From contig JALHMM010000040.1 of NCBI GenBank assembly GCA_022844045.1, positions 1 to 53,174 on the forward strand: 53,174 nt of DNA. Reading direction: 5' to 3'. Both the position numbers and the translations under genes were made by a program. Positions 8,342-16,436 of the stretch are shown here, one piece after another. A model generated the notes under the pieces. The model made no database searches. It saw only the letters and a program-made list of their open reading frames with translations, and had not been told where the DNA came from. The DNA is from Reyranellaceae bacterium (GTDB lineage: Bacteria; Pseudomonadota; Alphaproteobacteria; Reyranellales; Reyranellaceae). The stretch's first letter is position 1. Each line of letters starts with the position of its first letter.

Positions 8342-8428
8342 CTAGAACCAGCGTCCTCGGCCGTACCAGCCGCCGCCGCCTACAAGCACGATGATGAGCA
8401 CGATTATAAGTATGGTGGTGAGATCCAT
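8342..8428 (-). CDS. 28-residue membrane peptide
   Basis: A very small gene on the minus strand: ATG at 8428, TAG at 8344-8342. The product is one hydrophobic helix (LTTILIIVLIIVLVGGGG) followed by a short Gly/Arg/Trp tail (WYGRGRWF). GAGGAG lies 5 bases before the ATG, which is strong support for translation. It resembles the tiny single-span proteins often seen in alphaproteobacteria (DUF3309-like in style). A hairpin CTGCGG-CGGCT-CCGCAG follows the stop codon. The function is unknown; stress-related membrane peptides are a possibility only by analogy. Confidence 0.6.
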   Translation of the reverse strand: MDLTTILIIVLIIVLVGGGGWYGRGRWF

Positions 8429-8620
8429 GATGGCTCCTCGTCGGGGCCGGTGATCCGACCGCGACAGTATCTCTCCCCACCTAACGCACCGGGAGCGCCA
8501 TCGTTCCTGACACGCGCGGCGCCCGGGTTCGCCTTGTCGTGGACGACAGTTCTGAGCCGTGACGGCACCGACCCACTCAGCGCGAAAGTTGGGTTCTGGT
8601 GGGTCGATGACAATGGACCG

Positions 8621-9439
8621 TCAGCGCCATCCCCACCACGCGCGAATCGCCTCGCCGAAGATCAGGCGCCGGTCGCTCTCATTGAGCCACGGCAGGTCAC
8701 TCAGCATCGTCACGCATTGCCGCCACGAACACGGCATCTTGGTGATGTCGGTGCCCCAGAACATGCGCTCAGGCCCGAAGGCGTCGAAGATCTGCTTCAG
8801 ATAACCCTGCATGATCGGGAACGGATAGGCCTCGGCCGAGTAGCCCGGCGCGCCGGTCGCCTTGACCGCGATGTTGGGATGCTTGGCCAGCGCCAGGAGT
8901 TGCGGCATGTGTTCCATCGCCGCGTGGTCCTTCAAGGTGGTCATGCCACCCCGGCCGCCGAGATGGTCGATGGTCAGCTTCAGGCCGGGATAGCGCGCGG
9001 CGATGCGCCCGATATCGGGGAGAGAGTCGGTGCACAGCATGGCGACCGGCACCTGGCATTTCTCCGCCTCCGACCACAGCCAGTCGAGCGTGCCGTCGCC
9101 GAGCCACTGCCGCGCCGGCTCGTGCAGGAAGGTCCAGCGCAGGCCCAGCATGCCCGGCTGCTCGCGCCAGCGCGCGATCCGGGGTTTCGACTCGTTTGGC
9201 TTGTCGAGCGGTATGGAGCTCATGATGGCGAAGCGGCCGGGGTAGTCCTTCACCGCCTTAAAGGCCATCGCCTCGTTGTTCGGATCCCAGCCCACCGTAT
9301 GGATGATCGCGGCATCGATGCCGCCGGCATCCATCTCGGCGATCGCCTCCTCGGGCGTGTAGTGCGTCACCTGGCGGTGCGACATGTTGCTGGGCAGCCC
9401 GGTGCCCCAGGTGTGGATCTGGGCGTCGGTGATAGGCAT
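8621..9439 (-). CDS. Amidohydrolase-family (PF04909) hydrolase or decarboxylase
   Basis: 272 residues forming a TIM-barrel amidohydrolase_2 protein. Visible elements: D5-x3-H9 at the N-terminus (DAQIHTW, the metal site), the central LTIDHLGGRGG (active-site His) and FWGTDITKMPCSW (catalytic Asp). Members hydrolyse lactones or amides or decarboxylate aromatic acids. It is the last gene of the minus-strand cluster, 28 bp after the ABC ATPase, and AAGGAA lies 8 bases before the ATG. The neighbourhood of a Rieske oxygenase and uptake system suggests a step in degradation of an aromatic or cyclic acid. Substrate unknown. Confidence 0.85.
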   Translation of the reverse strand: MPITDAQIHTWGTGLPSNMSHRQVTHYTPEEAIAEMDAGGIDAAIIHTVGWDPNNEAMAFKAVKDYPGRFAIMSSIPLDKPNESKPRIARWREQPGMLGLRWTFLHEPARQWLGDGTLDWLWSEAEKCQVPVAMLCTDSLPDIGRIAARYPGLKLTIDHLGGRGGMTTLKDHAAMEHMPQLLALAKHPNIAVKATGAPGYSAEAYPFPIMQGYLKQIFDAFGPERMFWGTDITKMPCSWRQCVTMLSDLPWLNESDRRLIFGEAIRAWWGWR

Positions 9440-9467
9440 GCGTGCTGTTCCTTCCGCTTCGCGGCAC

Positions 9468-10577
9468 TCAGGACGGCGGCGAGACCGGCAACGCCCAGGC
9501 GTTATCGGCGTCGATCAGCAGGGTCACCGATTCGCCCACCGGCATCGCCCGGCTCGCCGGGCATTCGACGCGGAAGCGTTCGCGTGCGGTCTCGACGGTG
9601 AGCGTGCGGCGCGGCCCGCGGAAGACGCCGTCGATCACCCGGCCGGGCCAGGCGAACTGGCCGTCGCCGGCCTTCGTGTCGGCCTGGCCGAGCGCGACGT
9701 CCTCGGGACGCACCATGACCAGCACTTTGTCGCCGGCGCGGAACGTGCCCGCGGCGCGGCATTCGCCCGTGCCCAGCGCCGCCTCGATCGACAGCACGTG
9801 TCCCTCGCCATTGGGTCGGCTGCCGCGCACCGTGGCTTCGATCAGATTGGGCGTGCCGAAGAAGGCCGCGACCTCGGCGCTGGCCGGCCGGCGATAGACC
9901 GCTTCCGGCGCGCCGCTTTGCAGCACGAGGCCGCGCTGCATCACCACGACGCGGTCGGAGAGCGCCATCGCCTCCTCCTGGTCGTGCGTGACGTAGATCG
10001 TGGTGATCTTCAGGCGGCGCTGCAGCGCGCGGAACTCCTCGCCCATCTGCGCGCGCAGACGAGCGTCGAGGTTGCTCAGCGGCTCGTCGAGCAGCAGCAC
10101 CTCGGGCTCGAAGATCAGCGCGCGGGCGATCGCCACGCGCTGTTGCTGGCCGCCCGACAACGCCGGCGCCGGCCGGTCGGCGTAGCGCTCCATCTCGACC
10201 AGGGTCAGCGCCTTCGTCACGCGCTCGGCGATCTCGCCCTTGGGCACGCGCCGCACGCTCAGCGGATAGGCGACGTTGTCGAACACCGTCATGTGCGGCC
10301 AGATCGCGTAGGACTGGAACACCATGCCGAGGTTGCGCTGGTCCGGCGGCACGAACAGCCCCGCCGCCGCGTCGCTGACGAGGCGATCGCCGATGACGAT
10401 GCTGCCGGTGTCGTTGCGCTCCAGCCCCGCGACCATGCGCAAGGTCGTGGTCTTGCCGCAGCCCGAGGGGCCCAGCAAGGTGACGAACTCGCCATGCTCG
10501 ACGGCGAGATCGATGTTGTCGACGGCCTTCACCTCGGCGAAGTGCCTGCTGACGCGGTGCAGGTTGACGCTGGGCAC
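9468..10577 (-). CDS. ABC transporter ATPase, Fe3+/polyamine (FbpC/PotA) type
   Basis: 369 residues. Walker A GPSGCGKTT (about residues 36-44), Q-loop in GMVFQSYAIWPH, signature LSGGQQQRVAIARAL, Walker B VLLLDEPLSNLD and the H-loop VTHDQEEAMALSD are all intact. The C-terminal 120 residues fit a TOBE-type regulatory domain. It energises import by the permease and binding protein encoded just upstream. The GTG start at 10577 overlaps the TAG stop of the binding-protein gene by one base (TAGTG), so translation is probably coupled. Confidence 0.93.
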   Translation of the reverse strand: MPSVNLHRVSRHFAEVKAVDNIDLAVEHGEFVTLLGPSGCGKTTTLRMVAGLERNDTGSIVIGDRLVSDAAAGLFVPPDQRNLGMVFQSYAIWPHMTVFDNVAYPLSVRRVPKGEIAERVTKALTLVEMERYADRPAPALSGGQQQRVAIARALIFEPEVLLLDEPLSNLDARLRAQMGEEFRALQRRLKITTIYVTHDQEEAMALSDRVVVMQRGLVLQSGAPEAVYRRPASAEVAAFFGTPNLIEATVRGSRPNGEGHVLSIEAALGTGECRAAGTFRAGDKVLVMVRPEDVALGQADTKAGDGQFAWPGRVIDGVFRGPRRTLTVETARERFRVECPASRAMPVGESVTLLIDADNAWALPVSPPS

Positions 10578-11584
10578 TACTTGTAGATCTCTTTGGCCAG
10601 CGCCAGCATCTCGTCCTGCTTCTCCGGCGCCGTGGTGCCCAGCGCCGGTGTCCTCAGGAGCTCGCGGATCTCCGGCAGCGTCTTTTCGATCACGCCACCG
10701 ATCACCGGGGCGTAGCCGGCATTGGCGTAGACCAGCTGGGTCTCGGGCTCGAGATAGTGGTTCATGAAGAGGCGCGCGGCGTTGGGGCGCGGCGCGTTCT
10801 TGAGGATACTGAGATCGAAGCGCACGTAGGGCCTACCCTCGGTGGGCACGATGGGTTTCACCGGAAGGCCCTTGAGGTTGTTGAGGTTCTGCAGCGAGAA
10901 CGGCAGGTAGAGCGGATACTCGCCGCGCGCCACGCGGCGCTCGGAGTTGGCGATGTCGCGCGAGAAGACCGGCTTCTGCGCCGCCAGCTTTTCGTGGAAA
11001 TCGCGGCCGAAGGTGTTCTGCATCACCACGAAGAACACCGCGCCGCCGCCCAGCGCGCGGTAATCGTCGCTGAGGATCTTGCCCGTCCACTTGGGATCGA
11101 GGATGTCCTTCCAGCTCTTGGGCTCGTCGGCCGGCTTCACCATGGTGCGGTTGACCATCAGGCAATAGCTGATGACCTCGCACGGGATCTTGATGTCGTC
11201 GGCTTCGTAGGGCGCGACGATGTTCTTGACGTTGGGGATCATGCCGCGCGGCTGAAAGTTGCCATCGCGCTGCATCAGCCAGGTCGTCGTGCTGCCGTTG
11301 TGGTGGATGTCGCCGAGGAAGCGGCCCGCCGACTGCTCGACGCGCACGCGCTCCCGTACCTCGCTGGCGCGCGCCTCGAGCTTCTCGACAGTGATGCCGT
11401 ACTTCTTCTCGAAGGCATCGCAAGTCGCCTTCAGGAAGGGCGAGCCGATCGAGGCGGTGTAAACGACCAGCTTGCCTTCCTTTCGCCCCGCCTCCTCGAC
11501 CTTCTTCCAGTCATCGGTCTGCGCCATCGCCCGCGACGCCGCCGCGCTCGCGGCGATGCCCGCCAGAACACTTCTCCTCAACAT
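10577..11584 (-). CDS. Periplasmic substrate-binding protein, Fe3+/AfuA-FbpA-like
   Basis: 335 residues. The N-terminus MLRRSVLAGIAASAAASRAMA is a twin-Arg-like or Sec signal peptide. The mature part starts with the class-II binding-protein pattern (GKLVVYTASIGSPFLKATCD) and ends with helices that fold over the cleft. The family binds ferric iron, but also sugar phosphates, aminoethylphosphonate or organic acids, so the ligand is open; the adjacent oxygenase makes an organic acid reasonable. GGGAGGT precedes the ATG by 8 bases. A family B palindrome lies between this gene and the permease. Confidence 0.87.
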   Translation of the reverse strand: MLRRSVLAGIAASAAASRAMAQTDDWKKVEEAGRKEGKLVVYTASIGSPFLKATCDAFEKKYGITVEKLEARASEVRERVRVEQSAGRFLGDIHHNGSTTTWLMQRDGNFQPRGMIPNVKNIVAPYEADDIKIPCEVISYCLMVNRTMVKPADEPKSWKDILDPKWTGKILSDDYRALGGGAVFFVVMQNTFGRDFHEKLAAQKPVFSRDIANSERRVARGEYPLYLPFSLQNLNNLKGLPVKPIVPTEGRPYVRFDLSILKNAPRPNAARLFMNHYLEPETQLVYANAGYAPVIGGVIEKTLPEIRELLRTPALGTTAPEKQDEMLALAKEIYK

Positions 11585-11607
11585 GGCCCCAACCTCCCGT
11601 TAATGCT

Positions 11608-11673
11608 TGTCATTCCGAGCGCAGCGAGGACTCTAGGCTGCTCCCTGGAGCCCTCGCCACGCTCGGGATGACA
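11608..11673. repeat. Family B REP-like palindrome between permease and binding-protein genes
   Basis: Arms TGTCATTCCGAGCG and CGCTCGGGATGACA match at 13 of 14 positions when one is reverse-complemented, with a 38-bp interior. It lies in the 96-bp gap inside an operon. Such intercistronic hairpins are known in enterobacteria to block 3' exonucleases or attenuate transcription; that role is inferred here. Confidence 0.8.
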
Positions 11674-11680
11674 GCGTTTC

Positions 11681-13411
11681 CTAAAGCGTGCTGATGCGCT
11701 TCTTGATCACCTTGATCTGCACCCAGCGGAACACGACGACCAGCACCAGCATCACCAGGCCGATGACGCTGACCTCCTCCGGCTTGCCGCCGACCCACAT
11801 CTTCAGCATCACCACCGACAGCACCTCGGTGCCCGGCGCGTAGAGAAGGATCGAGGCGGAAAGCTCGCGCATGATGCCGAAGAAGATCAGCACCCAGCCG
11901 ACGGCGAAGGCCGGCCAGGCCAGCGCGACGAGGATGCGGCCCAAGGTCTGCCAGAAATTCGCGCCGTGCACGCGCGAGCATTCCTCGATGTCCGTGGCGA
12001 TCTGCTGATAGGCCGCCGACGTGACCCGAACCGCAACAGGCGTGCCCAGCGCGACATAGGCGAGCAGCAGCGCCAGCAAGGTGCCGTAGATCGGGATGCC
12101 GTGCGGCAAGGTGGCGAAACCCCACAGAAAACCGATGCCCAGCACCATCCCGGGCATCATCCAGGGCAGCCAGGCCAGCGCGTCGATCAGGCGGCGGCCG
12201 CGCCACTTCGTGCGCGTGGTGACATAGGCGACGATGCCGCCGAGCGTCATGGTCACGGTGGCGCCCAGCACGCCCAGCAGCATGGTGTTGCCGAAGGCGC
12301 GCCAGAACGAGCGGTTCTCCCAGACGCTCTTGTAATGCTCGAAGGTGAACATCTCGGCTTCGTAAAAGCCGAAGAAGCGGAAGAACGAGCTCAGCAGCAA
12401 CTGGCCCACCGGCAGCGCCACGGTCAGCAGGAAGAACAGAATGCAGATGCCGAACGTCACCCAGCGCATCCAGCCCAGCCGCGTGACGTTGGGCGAATAG
12501 CCCTTGCCGGTGACGGTGGCGAAGCTGCGGCCGCCGAGCAGCCGGCTCTGCGCCAGCAGCAGCAGGGACATCAGCGCCAGGGCGGCGAAGCTGAGCGCGG
12601 TGGCCGACTGGTAGTCGGGCTGCGCGCGCTGGGTGATCGAGTCGTAGATCTGCGTGGTGATGACGGTGATGCCGGCGGGCGTGCCGAAGAACACCGGCGA
12701 TTCGAAGGACTCGATGCCGCGGATGAAGCTCAGGATGAAAGCCGAAGTGGTGACCGGCAGCATCAGGCCGAAGGTGATGCGCCAGAAGGTCTGCCAGCGT
12801 GAGGCGCCGGACATGCGGCTCGATTCCTCGAGCGCCGGATCCATGGCGCGGAAGGCGTCGACGATGAACAGGAACATGAACGGCGTCGAGTACTGCATCA
12901 TGTGCCAGACGACGCCGCCCCAGGAGTAGACGTTGACCAGCGTGCTCTCGCCGCCGGTGAGCCAACGCCAGGCCAGGTTGATGGTGCCGACCTGCGCGTT
13001 GCCCAGCATCGCCCAGGCGGTCGCGGTGAGGATCGGCGGGATGAAGAACGGCAGGGTGATCAGCACCTCGAGCACGCCGCGTCCGGGCGTGTCGGTGCGC
13101 GCCACGATCCAGGCCAGCAGGATGGCGAGCGCCACGGCGAGGATCGTCTTGACGAAGGACAGCACGACGGTGTCGAGCAGGATCTTCGCCGTCTGCGGCG
13201 TCAGCAGCCCGACATAGCCGTTGAGATTGAACTCGCCGGCGACACCGGGCGGTGTCGAATGCAGGCTGCCGTAGAGCAGCATCGCCATCGGGTAAAGCGA
13301 CAGAAAGCCCAGGATCAACACGAGCAGCGTCATGCCAACCGGCCGCCCCCAACGCCACAAGCCGCGCGGCAGCGCGGGTGTGCGAACTGGAAGTTGAACC
13401 GCGACGGTCAT
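11681..13411 (-). CDS. ABC permease with two fused transmembrane domains (FbpB/ThiP-like)
   Basis: 576 residues and about 12 membrane helices. Two BPD_transp_1 domains are fused: the first at about residues 75-280 (EAA loop around ALEESSRMSGASRWQTFWRI) and the second at about 355-565 (IEECSRVHGANFWQTLGRIL). Both EAA loops keep the conserved Gly and hydrophobic positions that contact the ATPase, so one polypeptide supplies the whole membrane channel. The ATG at 13411 is only 3 bases from a family A palindrome, whose terminal GGGGGAAGG lies where the ribosome-binding site should be. Gene order in transcription: permease, binding protein, ATPase. Confidence 0.9.
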   Translation of the reverse strand: MTVAVQLPVRTPALPRGLWRWGRPVGMTLLVLILGFLSLYPMAMLLYGSLHSTPPGVAGEFNLNGYVGLLTPQTAKILLDTVVLSFVKTILAVALAILLAWIVARTDTPGRGVLEVLITLPFFIPPILTATAWAMLGNAQVGTINLAWRWLTGGESTLVNVYSWGGVVWHMMQYSTPFMFLFIVDAFRAMDPALEESSRMSGASRWQTFWRITFGLMLPVTTSAFILSFIRGIESFESPVFFGTPAGITVITTQIYDSITQRAQPDYQSATALSFAALALMSLLLLAQSRLLGGRSFATVTGKGYSPNVTRLGWMRWVTFGICILFFLLTVALPVGQLLLSSFFRFFGFYEAEMFTFEHYKSVWENRSFWRAFGNTMLLGVLGATVTMTLGGIVAYVTTRTKWRGRRLIDALAWLPWMMPGMVLGIGFLWGFATLPHGIPIYGTLLALLLAYVALGTPVAVRVTSAAYQQIATDIEECSRVHGANFWQTLGRILVALAWPAFAVGWVLIFFGIMRELSASILLYAPGTEVLSVVMLKMWVGGKPEEVSVIGLVMLVLVVVFRWVQIKVIKKRISTL

Positions 13412-13414
13412 GTC

Positions 13415-13539
13415 CCTTCCCCCGGAGGGGGAAGGTGGCGCGCGCAGCGCGACGGAAGGGGGATGTCGAAGACGAACACCGAGTCCGACTTCAACATCCC
13501 CCTACCGCCCTTCGGGCACCTTCCCCCTCCGGGGGAAGG
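13415..13539. repeat. Family A palindrome between the Rieske oxygenase and permease genes
   Basis: A 125-bp element with terminal hairpins CCTTCCCCCGGAGGGGGAAGG and CCTTCCCCCTCCGGGGGAAGG, and a central inverted repeat (AGGGGGATGTCGAAG against CTTCAACATCCCCCT). It separates the oxygenase stop from the permease start inside the same transcription direction. Confidence 0.9.
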
Positions 13540-13562
13540 TAAGCCTCCGATCGAGGCCACAG

Positions 13563-14894
13563 TTACTCGGCGGCCATAGGCAGGCGGTTCAGAAGACCCA
13601 GTGGGGAGTCCGCAGTCTGCAGATGTTGGGCATAGGCCGCGAGCCAGTCGACGCTGGTCGGCGCGACGAACGCACCGCCGCGCGCGCGCCGGCAGAGGTC
13701 GGGATTGTCGACCGTCGGCGGGACTTCGCCCTTGTCGCGTAATGCCTCGGCGGCGGCAATGAGGCGCCGCCGCGTGATCATGATCATGCGATCCGATGGC
13801 GCGAGATGCTCCAGCGAGCGATCGACGATCTCTCCCATGCACTCGACCGCCGCCTGGTCCTGCCGACCGATGCCCTGGATGCCGGTGTAGTTCTCGTGCT
13901 TCTGCTTTTCGCGATCGATGAAGTAGTCGTTGTCGCGCCGCGCCTCCAGGCGATGGCGGCCGTACCAGTCGGTGGTGTTGGGCAGGTACTTCCCGTCGGG
14001 CTGCAGGCCCGGGATCCAGTCGCCGTTGGCCAGCGTTTCCAGCGGCCGGGTCTTCTGCTTCCAGGCCAGGTTGTAGGTCATCGTATGGGTGTCATCCATC
14101 GGCACGTTGAAGGTGCAGGCGATCTGATCCTCGAACGAGCCGTTGGGCGTGAAGGTGATGAACGGGAAGAGGAAGTGGGCGAAGCGGTAGTAGAACTGAC
14201 CGGGCTCGGCCGGACGGTAGGCCGCGTACATCGTGCCCCACTCGGTCTCGGTCGACTTGTAGTCCGGTGCGCGATCGCCGACGCCCCATTTATGGATCGT
14301 CTTGGGATCGACATCCTCCATCTTCAGCCCGCCGATATGCAGGAAGCCGAAATGCGAAGTGTCGATGTCGCCTTCGAGCGATTGGAACCAGTTGCACTCG
14401 CGCTGGTGCACGCGGGTGAAGCGGTCTTCGTCTGGCAGCGCCAGGATCTCGATGGTGTACATCGGCGGCGGCGCCGACTGGCGCTTGCCCATGTAGGTCC
14501 AGATGATGCCGTTGCGTTCGACGACCTTGTAGGCCTTGGCCTTGATGCGGTCCTTGAAATCCTGCGCCGGCGGCACGTTCGGCATGTCCAGGCAGTTGCC
14601 TTCGACGTCGAATTTCCAGCCGTGATAGACGCAGCGCAGCCCGCCCTCCTCGTTCCTGCCAAAGAACAGCGACGCGCAACGATGCGGGCAGCGATGCTCC
14701 ATGATGCCGACACGCCCGTCGGTATCGCGAAACGCGATGAGCTGCTCGCCCAACAGCAACAGCCGCATCGGCTCGCCATCGGACTTCAGCTCCGACGACA
14801 GGCAGGCCGGGATCCAGTACTCGCGCATCAGGTTGCCCATGGGCGTCCCTGGGCCAACACGCGTCAGAAGCTCGTTGTCGGACACAGAAAGCAT
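13563..14894 (-). CDS. Rieske non-heme iron oxygenase, large subunit (phthalate dioxygenase type)
   Basis: 443 residues. Rieske [2Fe-2S] ligands: C69-P-H71 and C88-V-Y-H91. The mononuclear iron site is visible as E174-x3-D178-x2-H181-x4-H186 (EGDIDTSHFGFLH). Length and the N-terminal Rieske/C-terminal catalytic order fit the one-subunit phthalate 4,5-dioxygenase/vanillate demethylase-like group, which needs a separate reductase; no reductase gene is seen in the window. The reaction would be O2-dependent hydroxylation or O-demethylation of an aromatic acid. The ATG at 14894 follows GGAGGAAATC; an upstream in-frame ATG at 14945 lacks such a site. Confidence 0.9.
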   Translation of the reverse strand: MLSVSDNELLTRVGPGTPMGNLMREYWIPACLSSELKSDGEPMRLLLLGEQLIAFRDTDGRVGIMEHRCPHRCASLFFGRNEEGGLRCVYHGWKFDVEGNCLDMPNVPPAQDFKDRIKAKAYKVVERNGIIWTYMGKRQSAPPPMYTIEILALPDEDRFTRVHQRECNWFQSLEGDIDTSHFGFLHIGGLKMEDVDPKTIHKWGVGDRAPDYKSTETEWGTMYAAYRPAEPGQFYYRFAHFLFPFITFTPNGSFEDQIACTFNVPMDDTHTMTYNLAWKQKTRPLETLANGDWIPGLQPDGKYLPNTTDWYGRHRLEARRDNDYFIDREKQKHENYTGIQGIGRQDQAAVECMGEIVDRSLEHLAPSDRMIMITRRRLIAAAEALRDKGEVPPTVDNPDLCRRARGGAFVAPTSVDWLAAYAQHLQTADSPLGLLNRLPMAAE

Positions 14895-14988
14895 GATTTC
14901 CTCCGCTTCCGCCCGTTCTTCGGACGTTCGAGTGGAGGCTAGCACGGAGCGGAAAAACCAACAATCGCAGGGCGGCTTTGCGGCGGCG

Positions 14989-15486
14989 CTATACCTGCGC
15001 GCCGGTGCCAGAGAGCTTGCGATAGGTGACGTGCGCCACGGTGAAGGGAATGCCGAGTCGGCCTGCGCTGCCCCTGACGATCACGACCTTGGGCTCGATG
15101 AGATAGAACCAGTCGTTGAAATCGAGCGTCATCGACTTGCCGTCGTCGAGCGGTGTGTCGCGGCTGTAGCGCCAATGGAAGGCGCAGCCGGCCTGCTCGC
15201 CTTCCGCTTCGCCAGAGACTCGCGGCTCGACGCCGCTGTAGCGGCCCTGCCCCAGCCGGGTGATGATCCAGGCCAGGGTGTCGACACGCCCGTCGTCGAA
15301 AGTCCACGTTTCCGTAAAAGCGAGCCGGCCGACCGACGCGCCCCAGGAGCCCCGGGCCTTCACGACAAAACGTTTTTGCAGGCCGCCGGTCAGGCGCTCC
15401 AGGACTCCCCAGCCTTCGAGCTCGCCGGCGAGGAAGTCTTCCGGCAGTAATTCAGGCGTGGTGCCGGCGAAGTCGTCGATATCCAT
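14989..15486 (-). CDS. DUF3833-like protein
   Basis: 165 residues with the pattern of DUF3833: EDFLAGELEGWGVLERLTGGL, then GRLAFTETWTFDDGR and a series of beta strands (lipocalin-like), ending VTYRKL. Many DUF3833 proteins are lipoproteins; this one has no signal peptide and begins MDIDDFAG, so it is probably cytoplasmic. The start lies 9 bp after the stop of the PPOX-fold gene. Function unknown; the position directly before the oxygenase gene suggests a hydrophobic-ligand or accessory role. Confidence 0.65.
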   Translation of the reverse strand: MDIDDFAGTTPELLPEDFLAGELEGWGVLERLTGGLQKRFVVKARGSWGASVGRLAFTETWTFDDGRVDTLAWIITRLGQGRYSGVEPRVSGEAEGEQAGCAFHWRYSRDTPLDDGKSMTLDFNDWFYLIEPKVVIVRGSAGRLGIPFTVAHVTYRKLSGTGAQV

Positions 15487-15495
15487 CGAGCGGCG

Positions 15496-15996
15496 CTAGG
15501 TCCGGATCTCGCCGTGTTCTGTCTTGAGGTTGGCCTTGGTGCCCGTCGCGGCGGCGGCCGCCATCTTCACGAGCTGCATGAAGTGGCTCGTCTTCACGTC
15601 CCAATACTCGGCATACTCGATGTCGACGGCGATCAAGGCGAGGTTGGGATCGTCAACGCCGCCGGGAAACCACGCCTTGGCCATGCTGGTCCACAGTTCG
15701 CGCTTTTTCGCCATGTCTTCGACGATGCGGCCTTTGCCGGCTACGGAAACATAGGCGTCCTTGTCGGTATCGGCATAGGAGACGTTGACGGCGGGCGAAT
15801 TCTTCAGGTCGAGAACGGGCTCGCCGCGACGCGAGGCGAAGAACCAGATCGTCCCGGCCCTGTCGTCGCTCTTGTTCTGCGTTGTCATCGGACGGGCCCG
15901 CAGGGTGCCGTCGCCGTGCTGCACGGTCAGCATGGCGAAACGTATGTCCTTGATCAGGTCCCAGAGCTTGGAGAAATCGTCGTCGCGGATCGCCAT
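15496..15996 (-). CDS. Pyridoxamine-5'-phosphate-oxidase-fold protein (general stress protein 26 type)
   Basis: 166 residues. The split-barrel flavin fold is indicated by FAMLTVQHGDGTLRARPMTT, IWFFASRRGEPVLDL, VNVSYADTDKDAYVSVAGKG and ALIAVDIEYAEYWDV, the order seen in the small FMN- or F420-binding stress proteins related to B. subtilis YdaG and Xanthomonas Xcc GSP26. It probably binds FMN; no substrate is known. GAGGTG precedes the ATG. In this cluster it could supply or shield flavin-dependent redox steps, but that is a guess. Confidence 0.85.
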   Translation of the reverse strand: MAIRDDDFSKLWDLIKDIRFAMLTVQHGDGTLRARPMTTQNKSDDRAGTIWFFASRRGEPVLDLKNSPAVNVSYADTDKDAYVSVAGKGRIVEDMAKKRELWTSMAKAWFPGGVDDPNLALIAVDIEYAEYWDVKTSHFMQLVKMAAAAATGTKANLKTEHGEIRT

Positions 15997-16054
15997 CGGT
16001 GCACCTCAAATAGTTGGATGCAGAACGTTGCCGACGACAGGCGGGTTCCCGCGC

Positions 16055-16327
16055 CTAGTTTCGCCGCGCCCGCGCGTCTTCGCGCAGCTTGATCGTCAGT
16101 ATGCCGGCAAGGCAGGCCAGGCTGATCGCATTGGCGCCGACGATGATCCAGTCGTCTTTCATGAAACCGTAAACCATCCAGATCGCGACGCCGACGGCGA
16201 GCGCGGAAAAGCCCTTGAGAGAAAGGTCGCCGGCCGACTGTGTCTCCCAGCATTTCTTCAGCTGGGGAATATTGGACGCGGTCGTCAGCACGGCGGCGGC
16301 GATTCCGGTCGCGGTAACGAAGTCCAT
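16055..16327 (-). CDS. SemiSWEET-type sugar or small-molecule transporter
   Basis: 90 residues with three membrane helices, the length of a bacterial SemiSWEET, which works as a dimer. The diagnostic PQ motif is in SNIPQLKKCWETQSAGDLSL, followed by the second helix (ALAVGVAIWMVYGF) and the third (VGANAISLACLAGILTIKL). Such proteins move sugars by facilitated diffusion. Its place in an oxygenase cluster suggests another small substrate is possible. Confidence 0.88.
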   Translation of the reverse strand: MDFVTATGIAAAVLTTASNIPQLKKCWETQSAGDLSLKGFSALAVGVAIWMVYGFMKDDWIIVGANAISLACLAGILTIKLREDARARRN

Positions 16328-16436
16328 GTGTCACCCGGCACTCTTGCGGCGATCGAAGAAGCTAGCCGCCATGCCGAACGTCCCGCGGCGTGACGAGTTG
16401 CGCGCGCCACTCGAGAACAGAATGTGCCGGCAGAAA

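Noticed and set aside
13415..13539. Family A palindromes as ordinary rho-independent terminators
   Set aside because: They have no T-tract after the hairpins, several lie between genes of one operon, and one is inside an open frame. They behave as a dispersed repeat family.
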